NCBI GenBank assembly: GCA_003427395.1
Contig: BFEA01000301.1
Coordinates: forward strand, 1,886,293 to 1,911,415
DNA length: 25,123 nt
Direction: 5' to 3'
Origin: Chara braunii
Lineage: Eukaryota > Streptophyta > Charophyceae > Charales > Characeae
The position numbers and the translations under genes were made by a program. Shown here one piece after another: positions 8,702 through 17,726 of this stretch (positions are counted from its first letter, which is position 1; each line of letters begins with the position of its first letter). The notes below the pieces were generated by a model. It saw only the letters and a program-made list of their open reading frames with translations, was not told the origin of the DNA and searched no databases.

Positions 8702-9015
8702 TTGTTTTCTGCATGCACGCGCGCGAACCTTCGCCATGTCGGCTGGCCAGAATGAAAGTTCCAACGACGTCGTGTTCATCCGACCCAAACCACAAACACT
8801 GGTCTTTGACCACCGGGAGTAGAAAATATCTCCCCGAAGTTTCCTGACCTCACCACATTATGGCCCAAACGCGCCCAAATGTGAACGGCCAATGGAAAAA
8901 AAAAAATGGTGAAGTTCCCTAGTCCTCGCGTGAGACGCCCGGTGCTGCCCGCCGACCAGTTTCTGTAGGGCTCGCAAAAAACGTCACGCGAGGACCGCTT
9001 TAGAAGTTTAGATAA
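8702..9015. other. Non-coding stretch
   Basis: Mixed-composition sequence. CCTCGCGTGA (8925-8934) recurs inverted as TCACGCGAGG (8985-8994), a 10-bp inverted repeat about 50 bases apart. Nothing else seen. Confidence 0.4.
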
Positions 9016-9456
9016 ATGTGTGAGCTCAATGATGTGAGTGAAATGAATCTAATAAATTTATTCTTAAAATTATTAACACATTATTTTTTTTTGCTTCGCA
9101 AGGCTTATTCTACTTTGTCCAGTGGAATAATCGACCATATTTACGATCTCTTTGGTGTCATGAGCGTGAGTCTAGTAATGAATATTCTTCAACAGTGCTC
9201 AAAGCATTTTTGGATGCACAGTTGCCAATGAATTTTTTATGAAGGGCCATATCCAGAAACAGATGAAGTAGAAGATATTGAGGAGAAGAAAAAAGCTTCA
9301 GGGTTTGACAAAACATCGTGCACGTCAAGAAAAAAATACTTGCGGTACTGTCCCTTGCTTCAGGGCATGCGGTTTTATGTGCCCACCAATGAAAATGATA
9401 TTTGTGGAGTCATGCACTCAGGTATAATAGTTTTTCAAAATCAAAAGTTGACATGA
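9016..9456 (+). pseudogene. Exon-like coding fragment interrupted by TGA
   Basis: One frame is open from ATG 9016 to TGA 9229-9231 and then again, same frame, from 9232 to TGA 9454. Inside it, 9103-9165 is a clean phase-0 exon candidate of 21 codons: T-rich tract then CTTCGCAAG before it, GTGAGT after it; peptide begins AYSTLSSGIIDHIYDLF. The second part is polar and protein-like (EGPYPETDEVEDIEEKKK; RKKYLRYCPLLQGMRFYVP) and reaches a possible donor CAG|GTATAA at 9421/9422. No family recognised. It is either two exons of a host gene with the TGA lying in an intron, or a decayed fragment. Confidence 0.35.
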
Positions 9457-9830
9457 TATTTACTAATGTTGTGCGCTTGTGCATATCTATGAATTGCAGT
9501 CTGTGGATAGACAAAAATAGAAGTATATGTGCATTTTTTTTTTAACCCTCATATCCCTTAAGGAGCATTGGATGTGGAGGGAGGGCGATGGTCCGCTGCA
9601 CGCCGGATTCAGGGTCGAAGTTTGGGCGAGGGTCGGCGAATGAAGGCGATCCAGGGCAGAGGGCGTGCACAGCAGTGCGCGTACGAAAATGTTTGCTGGG
9701 CGCCAAAAAACGAGAGAGCATGCCCACGGGGCCGGGCGGTGGTGGACGTAGATGCGAGGGAATATCTTGAAGTGTCTACCGTCGATAAGAGGTTCAGTTT
9801 TCATTTTGAATATTTTTCATTTTCGCAGTG
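9457..9830. other. Non-coding stretch upstream of the Helitron-like end
   Basis: No recognised coding sequence. Overlapping frames on both strands (9487-9873) read as low-quality protein. May belong to the body of a Helitron-like element ending at 10111. Confidence 0.35.
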
Positions 9831-10080
9831 TGGGCAGGATGTCGTTTTGCTGTCCTTTTTTTTTCCTTTTTGACCGTTGTTGTCGTTTTCACGGAGTGGG
9901 CAGTCTGTTGTTCTGTTTTCATTGTTTTTCTTTTTGCTATTGTCGGCAGCCTGTCGTATTGCCGTTTTCGTTTTTTACTTTTTGGGTACCGTCGTTTCCG
10001 CGGGGCGGGCAGCGTGTCGTTTCGTATTTCTTTTTATCGCCGTCGGTAGGCTGTCGTCTCGTATTTCTACGGGCACTGCC
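9831..10080. repeat. Irregular pyrimidine-rich tandem repeat
   Basis: The core (t/c)GGGCAG-x2-TGT(C/T)GT followed by a T/TC-rich run recurs at about 9831, 9897, 9943, 10006 and 10043. Spacings are 66, 46, 63 and 37 bases, so long and short steps alternate. The repeat stops at the Helitron-like terminus. Helitron-type elements often carry short tandem repeats near one end. Confidence 0.5.
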
Positions 10081-10087
10081 TGCACCA

Positions 10088-10111
10088 CCCGCACCGCGGG
10101 CGCTTAGCTAG
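10088..10111 (+). mobile_element. Helitron-like 3' terminus (hairpin + CTAG|T)
   Basis: CCCGC (10088-10092), loop ACC, GCGGG (10096-10100), seven bases, then CTAG (10108-10111) followed by T. Known: Helitrons end in CTRR, commonly CTAG, preceded about 10 bases upstream by a short GC-rich hairpin, and insert between A and T. The sequence fits. The 5' end (TC...) was not identified, so the element length is unknown, and no Rep/helicase coding was seen, so it would be non-autonomous. Confidence 0.45.
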
Positions 10112-10806
10112 TTCTTATTATAATTCAAATTCATTTGTGGGTATTTGTGTAGAAGGGTATGTTAAGGCCCTTATAAACGGTCATTCCATCTCGGATATAC
10201 TTCAATCTGTGATCTCACCTCCAATTGTATGGGTCCTAACCGGATGTTTACGTTCCCTTGGTACATCAGCAGAGGCGTGCCTTGACAGGACAAACCAACA
10301 CCTGGAGCAAAATATTGTTCAGCCCCAAACAGTGTGCACCGGGTCTCAAAAACGTCCATCGGGCTTCAATCGGGCCTAGAGTGGTACAAACAACACATCC
10401 GAACCACACAACAACTAGAAACAAAAGTAAATAAAAAACTGAAAAAAAATAACGAAAAACCCTAAAACACACCCTTGGGCTCTTGTAATCCCTACCCGAC
10501 CTACCCAATCCTTAAAGGAGTGCTCGTCGCCCTAGGACTTATGCAAAGAGGTGCCTTTGCGGCCCAGGTCATAGAGGAAGGCAATCATGAACCCTAAGGG
10601 ACCTGTGTGGGACTTATAACTTCATTTACTTCGGATCCGACTTTGGAGCTCCACAAGTAAATTTATTTCAATTGAATTACATGATTGTGCTTTATTTCAT
10701 TCGAACTTGGTTTGTTTCTCTATGGGTGTCTATTTGTCTGTGTCTGTGTATGTGTGTGGTGTTTGTCCTTTTTTTTTTTTTTTTTTGTTAGAAACAACCC
10801 GAGTGA
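10112..10806. other. Non-coding stretch with long poly-T
   Basis: No coding signal. Includes a T18 run at 10769-10786 followed by GTTAG, which could act as a polypyrimidine tract and splice acceptor for the small ORF after it. Confidence 0.4.
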
Positions 10807-11040
10807 GTGCTAGGGGCGCTGATAAGAGCAGACACCACTAGCATTCTCGTGGAGGCTCCATTTATTGGTGGGGAGCAGCAGCTGCTGGAAAGCGGGTCCA
10901 GCGTCCCTCAACATTTCAGGAAGGGGCAGTTTGTAAACAAGGGTTATGTAACTGTTCCACGTGTCCATCCTACTATAAACCTGAGTGATCACTTGAATCG
11001 ACACGTAGGCAGACATCATTATTTTGATGAGCAGCATTGA
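10807..11040 (+). CDS. Small unrecognised ORF, possible terminal exon
   Basis: A 77-codon frame opening after a stop at 10804, with no ATG at its start. The peptide is of normal protein composition (for example VPQHFRKGQFVNKGYVTVP and LNRHVGRHHYFDEQH at the end). A long pyrimidine tract with TTAG lies just upstream (10769-10791), so a terminal exon is possible. The minus strand is also open over the same stretch. No family recognised. Confidence 0.25.
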   Translation: MLGALIRADTTSILVEAPFIGGEQQLLESGSSVPQHFRKGQFVNKGYVTVPRVHPTINLSDHLNRHVGRHHYFDEQH

Positions 11041-11372
11041 TTGCCCTCAGCCGAGGGGATTAACTGGCCATTGCAGTCTAACATTTTATCCTTAGTCTGA
11101 AACCGTCATCGCCTACAAAATCGCTCTTACAGCACCCGGGGAGGAGGGACATTCAGAATAGGGGGCTTTAGAAAATCAATTATAGCAAAACCATGGACGG
11201 AAGCCCGATTTCACCATTGCATTCTATTATGTAAGGTTATTTGCACCGCAACCCCCCCCACGATCCTCATAATCCACGAATCCACTCAAGTCGGGGGGCA
11301 CAGTTTTCACAGATTACCCAGATTAATAGCCACGTGCTAACCTAATTAATCAGTCCAAAACGTGGCAGGGCA
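11041..11372. other. Non-coding stretch
   Basis: No feature supported. Moderate GC, short C runs, no repeats of note. Confidence 0.4.
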
Positions 11373-11556
11373 CCAATCAATCACACAGCCGGCCCTGGTG
11401 CCAATCGTCGCTTCTTCCGCTTGCCCCGCCAATCAATCACACAAGCGTCCCGGATGCCAACCCTCAGTGCACTGCCTGCTCTAACATGTGGCCTAATCCT
11501 AAGTTGTAAAAAACCGCAAGAAATGAAAATCGCCAATTCCGCTTGGCGAGCCAATG
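11373..11556 (+). promoter_or_regulatory. Cluster of five CCAAT pentamers
   Basis: CCAAT occurs near 11373, 11403, 11430, 11532 and 11551, all on the + strand. Two of the sites lie in an identical CCAATCAATCACACA repeat about 58 bases apart. A C-rich, G-poor stretch resembling a plant 5' leader follows at 11638-11740. This may be a promoter or the U3 of an LTR; no TATA box could be fixed. Confidence 0.35.
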
Positions 11557-12019
11557 AGCAAAGACATGAGCGAACCACCGTTGTCTTGTTGCCACGTGGC
11601 CAAAAGAGGATTTGGTGATCCAGTTATCCAACTTTCACTATCCCACCCCCTCACGCCACCACCCCACTCCTCGTGCCCACACCCAACCTTCCTGTTTGCA
11701 AATCAACTCAATCGCCCTCGCCACTAGCTCATTCCCCCAAACCACTGCCGAAGAGCACCAGAAGAAATCCAAGAGAAGTGAAAAAGATTATACTTTGACA
11801 GAAAAGGAAGATCCCCTTTGACCTTTTGCTTTTTAGAATTATTATGGTTGGACGTTGTAGTCCGTGGCAGCCGTCAAAGTCAAACCTCTTTATTTTGGCT
11901 ACCACGACAACCCTGAAGCTGTCTACTCAGCCCCTCTGCACACAGGTTGCAGAAGAGGGTATGGTCTTCAACCGCACATGGCGGTTGTCTGGCGTCGAGA
12001 GATTATCCCTCGGAGCGCC
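11557..12019. other. Unassigned sequence upstream of the LTR
   Basis: A C-rich leader-like stretch (11638-11740) and overlapping + frames (11826-12236, 11864-12139) that compete with each other. No domain recognised. Some or all of it could be LTR U3, because the LTR start is unresolved. Confidence 0.3.
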
Positions 12020-12751
12020 TGTCAGCCGACACTTGAGAGTCGAATGCGACCCTCAAAAATATCAAGGCCCGCGAGGCTACAAGTACCACATAGTACCCCA
12101 TCAGCGCAAACGATTGCGTGTTCCCGCATGGCTGGTTGACATGAGAAGGCTATGCGTTTGTACGACTCTTATATGGAGGGCCGGCGCGCGAAACTCACCT
12201 AATGCTCATCGCGTAAAATTATGGGTCGGATACTGAAGGGACTAGGAGTACTGTTGTGTTGTAGCATTTTTTGTAGTGGTTGTTTTGTGTTTTTCCGTGT
12301 GTTATGCATGTGGTAAGTGTAAGTATTGCGGCGTAACGCGTGGTGTGTGTAGCGCGTCCTAGTCGACCGACGTCGAATCACGCTTGGGACTTCAGCCTCC
12401 CAGTGCGTTGATCCGCGTACGGGTTCGATTGTTGGGCGTTCGACCTCGCGTAACCCCTTATGCTACAGCGAACGAGAAACGCCTTCGGTTAGGCCACCTC
12501 TACAATTGCATAAGAAAAACCTTCGCATGTGGTCCAGTAGCTCGGCGGGGATACGCCCACCTAAGGGATGGTGACAACTCCCGCAGGTGGAGGTAAGCGG
12601 TGCCTCGTGTGACTCTGTCCTTGCGTAGGGGTTCGCGAGAGGTACGACTGGCGCACTCGGCCGGAGCGGCAAACGCTCTCCGTGACAAGTCCTGCCAAAT
12701 CCTGCGTGACGCGGCCGAGAGGGTCCCCGTGCGGGACCGATGCGCTTGACA
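12020..12751 (+). mobile_element. 5' LTR of a retroelement (right end firm, left end tentative)
   Basis: The 3' end is set by the primer-binding site: the LTR ends ...TTGACA at 12751, two bases before it. The left end is a guess. TGTCA at 12020-12024 is the inverse of the terminal TGACA, and LTRs usually have such short inverted ends; this gives 732 bp. Within it, 12360-12436 resembles a class II tRNA and 12531-12751 is GC-rich like R/U5. No second LTR copy was recognised in the window, so neither length nor target duplication can be confirmed. Confidence 0.5.
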
Positions 12752-12753
12752 GG

Positions 12754-12773
12754 TGGCGCCGTTGCCGGGGATC
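12754..12773 (+). other. Retroelement primer-binding site, tRNA-Asp
   Basis: TGGCGCCGTTGCCGGGGATC is the exact complement of the last 20 bases of plant-type tRNA-Asp(GTC), including the CCA end. It begins two bases after the LTR terminal CA. Known: Athila-type Ty3/gypsy elements of plants use the same tRNA-Asp site. It fixes the element's orientation as + and its minus-strand DNA priming site. Confidence 0.9.
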
Positions 12774-12826
12774 TCGGCTGCCTACCGGGGTCCTTAAGAG
12801 AACGAACCCAGGTTAAGTGCAGACTG

Positions 12827-12841
12827 ATGATCCAGGCAAAG
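12827..12841 (+). promoter_or_regulatory. Splice donor consensus after the PBS, with a 5-codon ATG leader
   Basis: CAAAG|GTAAGTG: the exon would end at 12841. ATG ATC CAG GCA AAG (MIQAK) ends exactly at the junction in phase 0. The position, about 70 bases after the primer-binding site, is where retroviruses and some plant Ty3/gypsy elements keep the major donor. Candidate acceptors lie at 14287, 15424 and 17381. Confidence 0.45.
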
Positions 12842-13422
12842 GTAAGTGAATCATGAGTAGTTTGTTGATGGTTCTGATGGGATTACTTTAATGAAAGGCC
12901 GTACGAGATAGGGACGTTTGTGTATTGTGACACCTATTGATCGTTGTTCGTTTTTGATGCGACTCTACATATTCAGTTACCCAAGCAATGATCTTTGGTA
13001 CTTTAACATAGTCGATAAGTTTCCTAAGTTGTCATGGCAGTATCACAGTACGCTAACCATAGGGAATATCTTGGCTAAGAAATAGGTATTATTTTTTTCT
13101 ATGTAAGGACTCTTGTGAGGAAAAGTCATAAACATGCTATCTATATAGGCATTTGAGTTTATCATTTTCAGATTATACTTTTGAGTCTATCTATAAAATT
13201 CATCCATCCGTATCAAAAGTTTTCTTTTAAGTAGATGCCGACTCATACAAGACTACGTACTTGATGTTATTTATCTGAGCCTTATTTATCTATGACTAGT
13301 TGCATGAGTCGTCTGTCTAATTTTATTCTAACTATGGATCTGTGTTTATCTGAATTATTCATTCATATCTATTTTGTTTTTGAATCTATATGCATGGGTT
13401 AATCTTTTAAAAGGGGTCAGAA

Positions 13423-13593
13423 ATGTTACATAGAATCCACGTCCGATGCGGATTCGGAGGTGAATGGAGTGACCAGTTTCTTGGGAAAGTGAATTTCACA
13501 AGGAAATGGTCAATGTGTGAAATCTACCCCAAGAAAGCTACAACCCTATGTTATTGTTCCCTGAAAGATGGCTTTGAAGAAGTCATAATCTAG
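13423..13593 (+). CDS. Small 56-aa ORF in the retroelement leader
   Basis: ATG to TAG, 56 codons. The product is well mixed and protein-like: RCGFGGEWSDQFLGKVNFTR, then KWSMCEIYPKK and LCYCSLKDGFEEVII, with four Cys. It lies between the primer-binding site and the longer ORF at 14457. No domain recognised. An AG at 13419-13420 is a weak possible acceptor. It could be an exon of a spliced product, a small accessory ORF, or a remnant. Confidence 0.35.
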   Translation: MLHRIHVRCGFGGEWSDQFLGKVNFTRKWSMCEIYPKKATTLCYCSLKDGFEEVII

Positions 13594-14456
13594 TCTTGAA
13601 GGTCGTAGTGAGGACAACGCCGGAACTCGTTCCTGGTCCATTGTGGGGTGTTTTCGTCTAATCTTTGTGATAAAATGACTACACTACTACTTAATTGGAG
13701 GAAAGCGTTTGAACCTTATCAGATCATGGCCTTTGAGGAAGATAACTGCTACATACCACAGAGAGGTAGGGGGTGAATCCCCAACTATTTTTGTGTCAAG
13801 TAGGTTCATCTGCATGCGAAGGGACAGATCATCCCGGAGTATGTATGGCGAGGTTGTCTACTTCACCGACAAGGGTCTGCAAGGTGCAAGTGCTGGAATC
13901 GGAGGGAGATGCAGTGAGGCGTGATCCTTGAGCGGGGCTCAGGAAATAAGATGTTATCCCTTTGAGTAAGGGTTACACTGCCCCTCGACACAAAATACTT
14001 CTGTCAAAGTCAAGGAGTAGAGTTAATGCTCTCATTGTTAATGTATTTGAGGACGCTCATTATTGGCAAATTGCATTTTGACCTTAGCATAGTATTATTT
14101 GTTATAATTATAGCCCCTTTTTCTTTGTGTCACATATATATAAATTTGGTTGGTCAGTAAAGTTATAAATTGTGCTTACTTGTTTATTCAATAAGGTACT
14201 ACATTAATTCCCGCTACTTGTTATGAGTTTAGATATTCGCAAGGGTATTATTATTGCAAAGTGTTATTGCTATTTATTGTCATTTAGGATGAGTGGTCGT
14301 AAAACGATGGAATGGACGAAGTTTAGTAAAATGTACTTTGAAGTTTAAACTTCAAGGGCAAGATTATAGAAGGAGGATTTCAACATAATAACGGAAAACG
14401 TATGCTGAACGTTGTTTGTGATGGGCGAAATCCGGACCAAATAAAGGCAAGTTAAG
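13594..14456. other. Leader/intron-like stretch of the LTR element
   Basis: AT-rich. Carries a TTG-started open stretch (13709-13924), an acceptor-like TTATTGTCATTTAG|G ending at 14287, and a 19-codon ORF (14289-14348) just after it. No further domains. Confidence 0.4.
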
Positions 14457-15131
14457 ATGCCATATGCTGAGGAGAATCCCAATATGATCCGGCCAGTTGA
14501 AAGAGAGGATGGACTCCAGATGTCCTTGCCAAGGCGAGTCAAGGAAAGAAAATATATCTCTTCCTGGTGGGGCATATTGCTAGGTATTGATATCTTTGTC
14601 TGGATTGAATCTGGCTTTGATGATGATCAAGGCAATGCGATCGTGAGAGCGACCCTGTACGCATCATCATCATTTTGGGTAAAGCATGGGATTGAGCTGG
14701 CACTTGGGCATGGGAGCCTGCTCGCAAGACCTTTAAGGATAATTGAGGCAGCTGCGGCGAAATGGGCAAGAGAAAGGTGTCATGAAGGAGAAGAGCAAGT
14801 TTTGACCCATATAGAGGTCAAGTGGGCCAGTGAGTTTGTGCTTCCTTCAGCGCCGTTACGCGCCGTCCTGCCCGACTTCCTCGTGGAAGAGTTTTTCGGG
14901 GGACGAGCAAGGATAGAGGCTGCAGCAGAAGCCGCGTTGAGGGCGCGAGAATGGGGGTATAGGTGCTACACGTGCGAGATGATATACGGCCTATCCGTAG
15001 ATTTAAGGTTTTTACCCCCTAGTCAAGGACTTCGAAACATGGTCAATATTGTAGAAGCCTACGCCTGCTCTCGTGAGCCGGATGAAATGGTTGAAGATTG
15101 GAGTGAGCTTCGAGCAGCAACATTTCAATAG
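14457..15131 (+). CDS. Unrecognised 224-aa ORF of the LTR element
   Basis: ATG to TAG, 224 codons, with an in-frame TAA 15 bases upstream, so this ATG is the first possible. The product looks like a real folded protein: a basic start (PRRVKERK, around residue 25), an aromatic/hydrophobic patch (SSWWGILLGIDIFVWIESGF), then Ala/Arg/Glu-rich helical segments (IIEAAAAKWARERCHEGEEQ; RIEAAAEAALRAREWGYRCY) and an acidic end. No RT, protease, integrase or zinc-knuckle motif is present. It sits between the primer-binding site and a gag-like frame, where plant elements normally have only leader. It could be an N-terminal gag (matrix-like) part split off by decay, an extra ORF, or a captured gene. Confidence 0.55.
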   Translation: MPYAEENPNMIRPVEREDGLQMSLPRRVKERKYISSWWGILLGIDIFVWIESGFDDDQGNAIVRATLYASSSFWVKHGIELALGHGSLLARPLRIIEAAAAKWARERCHEGEEQVLTHIEVKWASEFVLPSAPLRAVLPDFLVEEFFGGRARIEAAAEAALRAREWGYRCYTCEMIYGLSVDLRFLPPSQGLRNMVNIVEAYACSREPDEMVEDWSELRAATFQ

Positions 15132-15424
15132 AGGGTGCCTCTATACTTAGTAAGCGCGCTCATCATTTGGTCGGAATTCCTAGGGACTAGTCTATGACTA
15201 TCTTACTATCGAGTACAAGCACAATGGCTAGTAGCAGCCGTAACAACTTCTGCTAGCAATCTATTGCTTGGTTTAAAGACTCTACATCTGTGTAGGTTGT
15301 ATATTCCCCGTTATACCCGTACGGTTAGAACAAGGATAACTGGAGTTAAAACCTTGTCAGACACGCAATGAAAGGGTTCGTGTGATTGAATATTAACAAT
15401 GTTATTTGCCCCTATCTTTTTTAG
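15132..15424 (+). other. Spacer ending in a strong splice acceptor
   Basis: No ORF. Ends GTTATTTGCCCCTATCTTTT plus TTAG at 15421-15424, a near-ideal polypyrimidine tract and acceptor. The next 28 codons (15425-15508) are open and protein-like (RLGLQPDVPLLVIYAKPIK), ending at TGA 15506-15508. They would join the MIQAK leader in phase 0 if donor 12841 were used. Confidence 0.4.
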
Positions 15425-15486
15425 CGTCTCGGGCTACAACCTGATGTTCCGTTGCTTGTCATATATGCCAAGCCAATTAAAGCATC

Positions 15487-16641
15487 ATGGCAGAAGAGAA
15501 TGGTTTGACCAAGATCCTGCACTGGAGGAGCTCGTGTCTCACGAAGGTGCTGCTGCATGAGTCAGTGCACGACTCGATGACCCCAGAGCTTCATGCCCTG
15601 CTGTTTCGAGGAAGAAATTTGTTCGGCTTCCTGCATAACGACCATAACCTTAGCCGCATGAAGATGTGGGACGAGAAGGCAATGTGCAATATGTTGCCAC
15701 TATTCGTTGGTGAGGAGTTAAGTGAGGAGATATATACCCTCATGTTGAGGTCGCAAACCTGGTGCGAGTTTGAGAGTTTTTTAAGGTTAAGGTTTCCAGA
15801 AGGCAGAGTGGAGAGTTAACATTGTGGTAGCCCTGGGCAAATAACTGAGAATGTGCCTACGCAAGGAGGACTAAGCGGCATACAAGAACAAATAGGGGTA
15901 TTGGAAGAAAGGATGGCGCGGCTAGAGGAGACCAGGAAGGGCAAAAGGAAAATTTCGGAAGGGACGTCAAGTGAGCCAACTACTGGGAAAAAAAAGGAGA
16001 AAGTAGATGGCGACCAAGGCCCTTCCCATCTCATGAAGGTCCAGAAAAAGGGGTCTGCGTTCAAGAGAGGGAAGGAGGTAAGGAAGAAAAGGAGCACGAG
16101 CCCCCTAAGCTAACAAAGGCTCAGTGGAAGGCCAGAAACCTGGCCCAGGGAGGTCAAGGTACTGGAAAGGGGCAGTGTCCACGACAGGTGACGGCTGCTC
16201 CCCAAGGGCTAGGAAGCAGTTTTGCACCAATCGAGCCCCCTCCGATCAAGTCGGTACCATATAGGTGGTGGCCGTCATACAATCCAGTGGGCCCATGGCC
16301 TATGTATATGCCATGTACACTAGGTGGTCAGGGCCCTATAAGCGGATATGGACCTCACGTCAACCCGCTAATGAGCTTGATACCACCAGTACGTCCTACA
16401 AACCAAGCCCAACTTTTAGGATCGCCCCACCCACTAGCACAGCAAGCGTCAAGGGGCAGTGCAGCAAGCGAGGGAGGGTGAGGGCAAGGTATTGGAAGAG
16501 TTCGCGGGAATGGCAGACGTGGTAGCAATGGATGCCGTGAAGGAGGCAGATGAGTTATTGGAGGTCGCGATGAGCGCCAACGAAATCATAGGTGGAAGCA
16601 ACAGTGAGAGGGAAGCTAAAGCGTCAAGCATAAACCCTTGA
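15487..16641 (+). pseudogene. Decayed gag-like reading frame (no pol follows)
   Basis: The frame starts at ATG 15487 and runs 110 codons to TAA 15817. It continues protein-like in the same frame to about 16085, shifts into a second frame (KLTKAQWKARNLAQGGQ, then Pro-rich to about 16470), and shifts back for an acidic helical tail (LEEFAGMADVVAMDAVKEAD) ending at TGA 16639-16641. Order: a helical, capsid-like region with TWCEFESFLRLRFPEG near its end, a short coiled coil (IQEQIGVLEERMARLEETRK), Lys-rich and Pro-rich segments. That layout is typical of plant/algal gag-like proteins, but no CCHC knuckle was found. One stop and two frameshifts indicate inactivation. No protease, RT or integrase follows before about 18.7 kb, so the element is gag-only or truncated. 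Confidence 0.5.
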
Positions 16642-17381
16642 ATACGGTAGAGGGTTGTAAGAATTGTATGAGAAAGATTTGGAGAATTAGATAAGTTGTA
16701 TTCATAAGTAAGAAAACCCAGTTGTACGGCCGTCATTAGAGGTGAAGAAGGATTGAGGAATTAGCAATAAGGTCCGGTAAGAATCGGACCAGGCGGACAA
16801 CTTCAGAGGTATAACCCTGACAAATAGTTGTACAAATATGAGTGGCATGGGGTATCTAGGAAATGATCTTAGTGTGCGTATTGAATTCCCTAACTTTGAG
16901 TATGGCTGGTCAAACTAGGTGCATATAAGTGTAAGGATAGGATGAGGTTGAGTTCTGATTCGTTGAGTTTAAATGAATATTGATTTCATGATACGTATGA
17001 GTTACGAGTCAAGCATGAGAGGTTCTTTGAGGATACCTATGTGATAGTAGGCTGACTAAGACTAACTTTTCGATTTCGGTTATCGAGGTCGTAACGCTTG
17101 TGTGATACTACGTAATATTGTGGTCATTCTTGATTCTTTTTGAGTTGGGGTCTTTCCCCAACGTTGAGTGTATTGGTGACATAAGGATTACCTTGCGCAT
17201 CGTTGAGTTGAGGTTGTTCAGCTGAGTACATGCGGGATTTTAAGGCTATTTTTGTTCCGTTGATTTGGAATATCCCGACCATATATATAATAACGACTTA
17301 CGATTATCTATTTATGTGGCGATCACTATCACTCTCGCATGTGTGGATTTATCCTGATGTATGATGAATTTTGTGTGACAG
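16642..17381. other. Non-coding internal region of the LTR element
   Basis: T/G-rich on the + strand, no coding signal. A 6-bp hairpin (GGTCCG/CGGACC) lies at 16771-16790, overlapping CAATAAGGTCCGGTAAG (16765-16781), which recurs exactly at 18795-18811. Ends with an acceptor-like TTTTGTGTGACAG. Confidence 0.4.
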
Positions 17382-17600
17382 ATGTACAAGATGCATCTCA
17401 TGCGTTTTTGTGAATGTGAAGTTTGTAAACTGTCTACTCTTTGGTATACTCGCGCGATCTGCCTACGGACAGACAATAGGCTCGAGTATAGGAAAGAGGA
17501 GCACAGTTGTTTGGGGAAAGGGTGTGAAAAGTCTCAAGGGACTTATGAGTCTTCTGAGACTCAAATGCTTGTCCATGCCAAATGTTATTTGTTGAGTTGA
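17382..17600 (+). CDS. 72-aa Cys-rich ORF
   Basis: ATG to TGA directly after an acceptor-like TTTTGTGTGACAG. The product has seven Cys (residues 10, 12, 15, 27, 43, 48, 68) and His at 41 and 65: CxCx2C near the N-terminus, then HSC-x4-C and HAKC. This spacing could bind zinc, but it matches no family I know. An overlapping frame (17371-17595) is also open, so coding is not certain. If the element is spliced from donor 12841, the junction here is phase 0. Confidence 0.35.
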   Translation: MYKMHLMRFCECEVCKLSTLWYTRAICLRTDNRLEYRKEEHSCLGKGCEKSQGTYESSETQMLVHAKCYLLS

Positions 17601-17642
17601 GACGAGGACCCACAAGTTGGTCTCTCAGTAATGAGTATTTAC

Positions 17643-17726
17643 GGTTGATTACGCTCCATATGGGAGGTGGTTGTGAGGATTCATGGTTGATTACCCTCCA
17701 TGTGGGAGGTGGTGGTGAGATTTTAT
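17643..17726. repeat. 42-bp tandem duplication
   Basis: GGTTGATTAC(G/C)CTCCAT(A/G)TGGGAGGTGG(T/G)(T/G)GTGAG begins at 17643 and again at 17685. A third, partial match (AAGTGGAAGGTGGTTA) follows. Confidence 0.8.

Noticed and set aside
11826-12236. 136-codon + ORF at the presumed LTR
   Set aside because: A competing frame (11864-12139) is equally open, no domain is visible, and the region overlaps the LTR.
13709-13924. 71-codon open frame in the LTR-element leader
   Set aside because: It begins with TTG, a different frame is locally more protein-like, and no domain is recognised.
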